A DNA stretch of 11,192 nt. It comes from VBCK01 sp035511515. GTDB taxonomy: Bacteria > Pseudomonadota > Gammaproteobacteria > Burkholderiales > Burkholderiaceae_F. Below, in pieces: positions 6,821 through 11,192 of this stretch. Location of the stretch: the NCBI GenBank assembly GCA_035511515.1, contig DATKFG010000057.1, forward strand, positions 1 through 11,192, given 5' to 3'. A program made the translations under genes and the position numbers. Every line of letters starts with the position of its first letter. The first letter of the stretch is position 1. A model generated the notes under the pieces. The model searched no databases. It was not told the DNA's origin and saw only the letters and a program-made list of their open reading frames with translations.

Positions 6821-6883
6821 CGCACTTGCAACGCCCGATCGCCCCTCGCCCGCGCAGCGGGAGAGGGGAGGGGGTGAGGGTCG
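6821..6883 (+). repeat. REP-like palindromic repeat, copy A
   Basis: A GC-rich intergenic repeat lies between the oxidoreductase and reductase genes. Its core (6842-6868) folds as CCCCTC, G, CCCGC, loop GCA, GCGGG, A, GAGGGG: a hairpin of 6 + 5 pairs with one G/A mismatch. The 45 bases at 6839-6883 are the exact reverse complement of 11054-11098. The 47 bases at 6821-6867 match 11125-11171 in direct orientation with two mismatches, so the repeat unit includes a flank (CGCACTTGC) beyond the hairpin. No T-run follows, so it is not a standard terminator. Confidence 0.9.
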
Positions 6884-6904
6884 CCGCTCGCCACCCCCCG
6901 CCAA

Positions 6905-7888
6905 TCACTCGCGCACCTGCAAAATGACTTTGCCCACATGCTGGCGGCCCTCCATGATGCGATGCGCTTCGGCCACCTTTTCCAGCGGGTAAATTGCAAA
7001 CACGTAGACCCGGACCCGACCGCTGGCCAGCGCAGGCCAGACCTCGCGCAGCAGAGCGTCGCGAATCCTGGCCTTTTCCTCCACGCTGCGCGGTCGCATC
7101 GTCGAGCCGGTGATCGTCAGCCGCTTGATCATCACCGGCATGAAATCGAATTCGACCTTGCTTCCCTGCAGAAACGAGATCAACACCAGCCGTCCGTCCC
7201 GCTTCAATACGCTCACGTTTTTCTGCAGGTACGCGCCGCCGACCATGTCCAGCACGACATCGACGCCTTGCTGGTCGGTCACCTGCTTGATGCGCGCGAC
7301 GAAATCCTCCCTCCGGTAATCGATTGCGACCTCGGCACCGAAGGCGTGGCAGAACTCGACCTTGTCGGCGTTGCCGACCGTGACGAACGGGCGTGCTCCG
7401 ACCAGCCGCGCAAGACCGACAGCGGCCAGTCCGATCCCGCTGCTGCCACCATGAATCAGCAGCCGCTCGCCCGCTTTCAAGTGAGCACCGTCGATCAGAT
7501 TGGCCCAGACGGTGAACCAGGTCTCGGGAAGTCCGGCCGCCTCGGCCAGCGTCAGACCTTCGGGTATCGGCAGCGCGTGCCGTTGGTTCGTCACGCAGTA
7601 TTCGGCATACGCCCCGCCCGGCACCAGCGCGGTCACCTGATCGCCCACTTTCCATTCGGTGACGCCGGCCCCGAGCTCGGCCACGCGTCCGGCCGCTTCC
7701 AGTCCGAGCACCGGCGATGCGCCGGGCGGCGGTGGATAGTGGCCCTGGCGCTGCATCAGATCGGGCCCGTTGACGCCCGCGTAATGCACTTCGATCAGGA
7801 TCTGGCCCGGCCCGGGGCTGGGCCGTTCGGCTTCGACGACCCGCATCGAATCGGGACTGCCGTCCGGCCCATAGTCAATCTGTTTCAT
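6905..7888 (-). CDS. NAD(P)H:quinone oxidoreductase, PIG3-type medium-chain dehydrogenase
   Basis: This 327-residue member of the zinc-free MDR superfamily presumably reduces quinones or similar enones with NADPH in the cytoplasm. The N-terminal catalytic domain carries HYAGVNGPDLMQRQGHYPPP, LGLEAAGRVAELG and KVGDQVTAL, all typical of the family. The coenzyme-binding domain has LLIHGGSSGIG, with GGSSGIG at 147-153; this form is characteristic of the PIG3 (TP53I3-like) group. The structural-zinc cysteine cluster of alcohol dehydrogenases is absent. The C-terminal LEKVAEAHRIMEGRQHVGKVIL is the usual family ending. The ATG at 7888 begins the conserved MKQI start; the open frame runs further upstream into the previous gene without homology. 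It starts 13 bases after the P-loop gene ends, so the two are almost surely co-transcribed. Its substrate in this operon is unknown. Confidence 0.93.
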   Translation of the reverse strand: MKQIDYGPDGSPDSMRVVEAERPSPGPGQILIEVHYAGVNGPDLMQRQGHYPPPPGASPVLGLEAAGRVAELGAGVTEWKVGDQVTALVPGGAYAEYCVTNQRHALPIPEGLTLAEAAGLPETWFTVWANLIDGAHLKAGERLLIHGGSSGIGLAAVGLARLVGARPFVTVGNADKVEFCHAFGAEVAIDYRREDFVARIKQVTDQQGVDVVLDMVGGAYLQKNVSVLKRDGRLVLISFLQGSKVEFDFMPVMIKRLTITGSTMRPRSVEEKARIRDALLREVWPALASGRVRVYVFAIYPLEKVAEAHRIMEGRQHVGKVILQVRE

Positions 7889-7901
7889 GGTTCCAATGCA
7901 A

Positions 7902-9779
7902 TCATTGTGCGCGTTGGCCCCAGCTTCCCAGCGTACAGATGCGCTCGGGCGGCAACACGTCCACCACATGCAACGGTGTCTGCCGGGAGGCGGCGGCGCG
8001 GTCCAGCACGCCGGGCGCGACCGCCAGAACGCCGGCGCGGGTGTGCGGATCGGACACGGCGGCTGCCATGGCTTCGGCGTCGACCCAGACGGGCCGTCCT
8101 TCCTCGATCCGCAGATAGATGCGCCCGGTGGTCTGGTCGGCGAAGTTGACCTCGTGCAATTGCCGCACGCATTGCAACAGAAAATCGGTGTTCAGCTCCG
8201 GCTTCAGAGCCTGCTCTGCGCTGTCGCTGAACAGTTCAGTGGGCGCGCTTGCCTCGACGTTGACCCTGCGAAAGCGCACCACGTCCATCATGCCCCTGGC
8301 GTCCAGCACGAACACCTGGCCGTTCCAACCGAATGCGACCGTGCGCGGTGCCTCGCCCTGCGCCACGCTGTTGTCGAGGAATTCGAAGTGGATCATCTTG
8401 TCGGTGCGGCGCGCCCAGGTCAGGAACAGGTGCGGCATACCCGCGTACGCCTCGATGCTGTGCGCCAGGATGTCGTCGACCGCTTTGTAGCGGCCGTACT
8501 CCAGCCCGCGCGTCCAGGCGCGCTCGACCAGCGCATCCGGCGGCGTGATCATGAAGAAGAAATAGATCGTCTGGCCGAATCGACTCAGCAGCTGGTCGGC
8601 GTTCCTTTCGGACTGGAACAGAAAACTTCCGAAGCGGAACCGGTCGATCAGCAGATGCGACATGCGTCCCTGTTCGGCTTTGCGCTCCACGTAGCGGTCC
8701 AGCTTGCGATCGATGATGGCCAGCTCTTCGCTGGTGAGCATGCCGCCATAGCGGTAATCCGGCCCGAGCGACGCATAGTCGATCAGCTGCTTGCGCCAGA
8801 TGTCGGGGCTGATCAACGCGAAATCGTTCCAGTCGACACCGATCCGGTTCGCCAGCACGTGCTGCAGCGGGCGCAGCGTGCTCTTTCCGGAGGCGGATGG
8901 CCCTTTGGTATTCATCACCACGGCCGGATCGCAATGCGGCAGCAGCCGATAGCCTTCGCGCCGAGCCGCTTCGCGCACCTGCTGGTCGATGATGCGCCCG
9001 ATCTGCGCGGCGCAGAACTCGTTGCAAGCCAGGTCGACTGCGACCGAGCCGACCAGCTCCCGCGCAGTTCGCCAGTTGCCGACCCGCCCGTACAGCGCGC
9101 GGCAGATCCTGGCCAGGGCCCGATACGCGACCGCGCGAAGGCCGTCGGCGCCGCGCTCAATCCCGGCCGCACCGTCGGCCGCTTCGGCCTCGACCGCCTT
9201 TTTCTCCCATTGATCGGCCAGGTGAAGGTTGGAGACCCCGTCGTCTTCGCGGCCGGCGCCCGCGCGCCGTTCCGAGCGGCGTGCGAACATCGAGAGCAGG
9301 CCCGCACGGCGGGTTGCGGCAGGCGGCGCGCCCACGGGATCGATCGCGCCGGCCAACGCCTGCGAGACGACCTCGCTCAATGCCTTGCGGGACTCCGCAT
9401 ACGTGGCGACGATCCGGTCCATATCCGGCTCGACGTAGCGCGAAAGAATCGTCGCAGTCATCGAGCGGAAGTTGATGCCAAGATCCTCGTAGCGCGACCC
9501 ATCGGAGACCGACAGGTCCGCGGTGACGCGGATCAGCAATTCGTGCAGCGCGAGGCGCTCGGGTCGAAAGCTGATGAGCTCGCTGAAGTCCAAGCCGGTT
9601 AGGTCCCGCAGCTCTTTGACCCGCTCGACATCCGCGAAGACGTTCTCGGGACGAAAGATGGTCGACAGCGACAGCAACCGCCCTGGCAGGCGGGAAGTGA
9701 CGCCGGGATTCCAGGGACCGGCCGCCTCCGTCGAGGCTTCGGCCTCCAGGGCGGCCAGCGTGGGCAAGGTGTCGGGCAA
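7902..9779 (-). CDS. Uncharacterised 625-residue P-loop protein, kinase-like
   Basis: I do not recognise a named family. The protein has three parts. An N-terminal region (about 1-280) is mostly helical, with an Ala/Arg-rich, probably flexible linker around 150-210. A central P-loop domain (about 285-470) has Walker A GPSASGKST at 293-301, then LISPDIWRKQL (323-332) with an Asp and Arg where zeta-toxin-type kinases carry the catalytic Asp, and a possible Walker B strand HLLIDRF (375-381). A segment AWTRGLEYGRY (421-431) could be an Arg-bearing lid. The C-terminal part (470-625) contains GWNGQVFVLDARG and GRPVWVDAEA, hinting at beta-strand hairpins. A small-molecule or nucleotide kinase is an inference. 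It starts eight bases after frc and ends 13 bases before the oxidoreductase gene. The TTG at 9779 is the earliest available start with no clear ribosome-binding site; the true start may lie further in. Confidence 0.85.
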   Translation of the reverse strand: MPDTLPTLAALEAEASTEAAGPWNPGVTSRLPGRLLSLSTIFRPENVFADVERVKELRDLTGLDFSELISFRPERLALHELLIRVTADLSVSDGSRYEDLGINFRSMTATILSRYVEPDMDRIVATYAESRKALSEVVSQALAGAIDPVGAPPAATRRAGLLSMFARRSERRAGAGREDDGVSNLHLADQWEKKAVEAEAADGAAGIERGADGLRAVAYRALARICRALYGRVGNWRTARELVGSVAVDLACNEFCAAQIGRIIDQQVREAARREGYRLLPHCDPAVVMNTKGPSASGKSTLRPLQHVLANRIGVDWNDFALISPDIWRKQLIDYASLGPDYRYGGMLTSEELAIIDRKLDRYVERKAEQGRMSHLLIDRFRFGSFLFQSERNADQLLSRFGQTIYFFFMITPPDALVERAWTRGLEYGRYKAVDDILAHSIEAYAGMPHLFLTWARRTDKMIHFEFLDNSVAQGEAPRTVAFGWNGQVFVLDARGMMDVVRFRRVNVEASAPTELFSDSAEQALKPELNTDFLLQCVRQLHEVNFADQTTGRIYLRIEEGRPVWVDAEAMAAAVSDPHTRAGVLAVAPGVLDRAAASRQTPLHVVDVLPPERICTLGSWGQRAQ

Positions 9780-9786
9780 CGGGTGG

Positions 9787-11034
9787 CTAGATTGCGCGCA
9801 CTTCGCGCAGGGCGGCGATCTGGTCCTTGGTGTAGCCGAGTTCGGCCAGGATTTCGTCGGTGTGCTCGCCCAGCAGCGGCGAGCGCGTCACCTCGCTGGG
9901 GCTGTCGGACATCTTGATCGGGTTGCCCACCGACAGGTACTTGCCGCGCGTGGGGTGGTCCACTTCCACCACGGTGCCGGTGGCGCGCAGCGACGGCTCG
10001 GCGGCGATCTCTTCCATCGACAGGATCGGCCCGCACGGAATGTCGTACTGATTCAGGATCTGCATCGCCTCGAACTTGGTCTTGGTCTGGGTCCACTGCT
10101 CGATGGTGGCGAAGATGTGCTGCAGACGCGGCAGCCGCGCCGGCAAGGTGGCGTACTGCGGATCGGTGATCCACTCGGGCTTGCCGATGATGCGGCAGAT
10201 CGGCTCCCACACGGCCGCCTGCGTGATGAAGTAGATGTACGCGTTCGGGTCCGTCTCCCAGCCCTTGCACTTCAGAATCCACCCCGGCTGGCCGCCCCCG
10301 GAGGCATTGCCCGCCCGCGGCACCGCCGAGCCGAACTGCCCGTTCGGATACTGCGGATACTCCTGCATCACCCCGGTGCGGGCCAGCCGCTGCTGGTCGC
10401 GCAGCTTCACCCGGCATAAATTGAGCACCCCGTCCTGCATCGCCGCCAGCACCTTCTGGCCGCGCCCGCTGCGCTGGCGCTGGTACAGCGCCGCCACGAT
10501 CCCCAGCGCCAGGTGCAGCCCGGTGCCGCTGTCGCCGATCTGCGCCCCCGTCACCAGGGGCGGGCCGTCGTCAAAGCCGGTGGTGGAAGCCGACCCGCCC
10601 GCGCACTGGGCCACGTTCTCGTAGACCTTGCAGTCCTCGTACGGCCCCGGGCCAAACCCCTTGACCGAGGCCAGGATCATGCGGCCATTGAGCTGCTGGA
10701 TCCTTTCCCACGAAAAACCCATCCGGTCCAGCGCCCCCGGCGCGAAATTCTCCACCAGCACGTCGCAATGCTTCACCAGCCGCTCCAGCAGCGCCTTGCC
10801 ATCGGGCTTTTTGCCGTCGATCGTGATGGAGCGCTTGTTGTGGTTCAGCATCGTGAAGTACAGCGAATCCGCTTCCGGAATGTCGCGCAGCTGCCCCCGC
10901 GTGGGGTCGCCCTCGCCCGGCCGCTCCACCTTGATCACCTCGGCCCCCATCCACGCCAGCAGCTGCGTGCAGGTCGGCCCCGACTGCACGTGGGTGAAGT
11001 CCAGGATCCGTACCCCGTCTAATGCCTTGCTCAT
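9787..11034 (-). CDS. frc: Formyl-CoA:oxalate CoA-transferase (class III, CaiB/BaiF family)
   Basis: This is a 415-residue class III CoA-transferase, the length of E. coli YfdW/Frc. It moves CoA from formyl-CoA to oxalate, making oxalyl-CoA for decarboxylation, in the cytoplasm. Matches to recalled Frc sequences are long: LDFTHVQSGPTCTQLLAW, SLYFTMLN-NKRSI, VENFAPGALDRMGF, KVYENVAQCAGG and GWILKCKGWETDPNAYIYF. The catalytic Asp is D168 in IGDSGTGLH, equivalent to Asp169 of Oxalobacter Frc, and Q17 is kept. The Gly-rich loop reads SGGGQ (245-249), where Frc usually has GGGGQ. Position 48 is Gln, as in the E. coli enzyme, not the Trp of Oxalobacter. The ATG at 11034 is preceded by AGAGGG at good spacing. 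It is the first gene of the block. Its usual partner, oxalyl-CoA decarboxylase, is not in the window, so another acid substrate remains possible. Confidence 0.92.
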   Translation of the reverse strand: MSKALDGVRILDFTHVQSGPTCTQLLAWMGAEVIKVERPGEGDPTRGQLRDIPEADSLYFTMLNHNKRSITIDGKKPDGKALLERLVKHCDVLVENFAPGALDRMGFSWERIQQLNGRMILASVKGFGPGPYEDCKVYENVAQCAGGSASTTGFDDGPPLVTGAQIGDSGTGLHLALGIVAALYQRQRSGRGQKVLAAMQDGVLNLCRVKLRDQQRLARTGVMQEYPQYPNGQFGSAVPRAGNASGGGQPGWILKCKGWETDPNAYIYFITQAAVWEPICRIIGKPEWITDPQYATLPARLPRLQHIFATIEQWTQTKTKFEAMQILNQYDIPCGPILSMEEIAAEPSLRATGTVVEVDHPTRGKYLSVGNPIKMSDSPSEVTRSPLLGEHTDEILAELGYTKDQIAALREVRAI

Positions 11035-11053
11035 TAAATCGGCCCTCTAATCA

Positions 11054-11098
11054 CGACCCTCACCCCCTCCCCTCTCCCGCTGCGCGGGCGAGGGGCGA
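11054..11098 (-). repeat. REP-like palindromic repeat, copy B (inverted)
   Basis: These 45 bases, 20 bases upstream of frc, are the exact reverse complement of 6839-6883 and fold into the same 6 + 5 pair hairpin. It opens the repeat cluster that fills the rest of the window. Its position just before the frc start means it may lie in the frc leader RNA. Confidence 0.9.
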
Positions 11099-11124
11099 TA
11101 CCGCGTGCCCCTGCGGACAGCCAC

Positions 11125-11171
11125 CGCACTTGCGCCGCCCGATCGCCCCTCGCCCGCGCAGCGGGAGAGGG
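11125..11171 (+). repeat. REP-like palindromic repeat, copy C (direct)
   Basis: Matches copy A (6821-6867) at 45 of 47 bases in the same orientation and lies opposite in orientation to copy B, 26 bases away. It lacks the GGAGGGGGTGAGGG extension of copy A; after GAGAGGG the sequence turns to GCCGCGAC. Confidence 0.88.
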
Positions 11172-11180
11172 CCGCGACTT

Positions 11181-11192
11181 CTCCCCTCTCCC
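11181..11192 (-). repeat. Start of a further palindromic repeat, cut by window edge
   Basis: CTCCCCTCTCCC equals 12 bases inside copy B, in copy B orientation, and runs off the edge. It suggests the cluster continues in alternating orientation with at least one more unit. Twelve bases is too few to be sure. Confidence 0.5.

Noticed and set aside
5884..6927. A 347-codon plus-strand open frame opposite the ketopantoate-reductase-like gene.
   Set aside because: The reductase has a complete active-site set on the minus strand; the opposite frame is His/Arg/Asp-rich with no motifs.
7887..9602. A 571-codon open frame on the plus strand.
   Set aside because: It lies antisense to the P-loop protein gene and reads as Arg/His/Asp-rich sequence with no family motifs. 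Long antisense frames are common opposite high-GC genes.
11054..11192. Repeated units at the right edge considered as a CRISPR array.
   Set aside because: The units alternate in orientation, are irregularly spaced, and one copy lies 4 kb away; there are no spacers of constant length and no cas genes.

Overview
The window is GC-rich and densely coded, almost entirely on the minus strand. Gene content points to a betaproteobacterium, probably Burkholderiales or a relative: a DUF2844-DUF3443 gene pair, a FadR-type (FCD) GntR regulator, a CaiB/BaiF-class CoA-transferase operon and a Fae-like protein. This placement comes from family knowledge; no search was run.

Layout from the left edge: (1) 1-1410, minus: a DUF3443 lipoprotein cut by the window edge, preceded by an exported DUF2844 protein whose stop codon overlaps its GTG start. 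(2) 1544-3854, minus: an Omp85-type outer-membrane barrel without room for POTRA domains, followed by cysK (cysteine synthase A) 40 bases later. (3) 4072-4608, plus, the only convincing plus-strand gene: a formaldehyde-activating-enzyme (Fae) homologue in which Met replaces the histidine proposed to be catalytic in true Fae. It converges, with a 6-base gap, on a GntR/FCD regulator (4615-5355, minus). (4) 5356-5790: mostly non-coding, but with a plausible 76-residue membrane protein behind a TTGACA-type promoter and a perfect 8-base palindrome upstream of the regulator gene. (5) 5791-11034, minus: a tightly spaced set read in the order formyl-CoA:oxalate CoA-transferase (frc), a 625-residue P-loop protein of unknown function, a PIG3-type quinone oxidoreductase, and then, after a 127-base gap, a ketopantoate-reductase-family protein. 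(6) 11035-11192: a cluster of GC-rich palindromic repeats in alternating orientation, running off the right edge.

The same repeat sits in the gap between the oxidoreductase and reductase genes. The copy at 6839-6883 and the copy at 11054-11098 are perfect 45-base inverted repeats of each other and bracket the frc / P-loop / oxidoreductase block.

How the genes may work together: frc moves CoA between formyl and oxalyl groups, so region 5 looks like an accessory acid-catabolism operon. No oxalyl-CoA decarboxylase gene is visible. The GntR/FCD regulator is a reasonable but unproven candidate to control it, and formate metabolism and the Fae-like protein both touch C1 chemistry. The least explained items are the P-loop protein, the Fae-like protein with an altered active site, and the DUF3443 protein, which carries aspartic-protease-like motifs.
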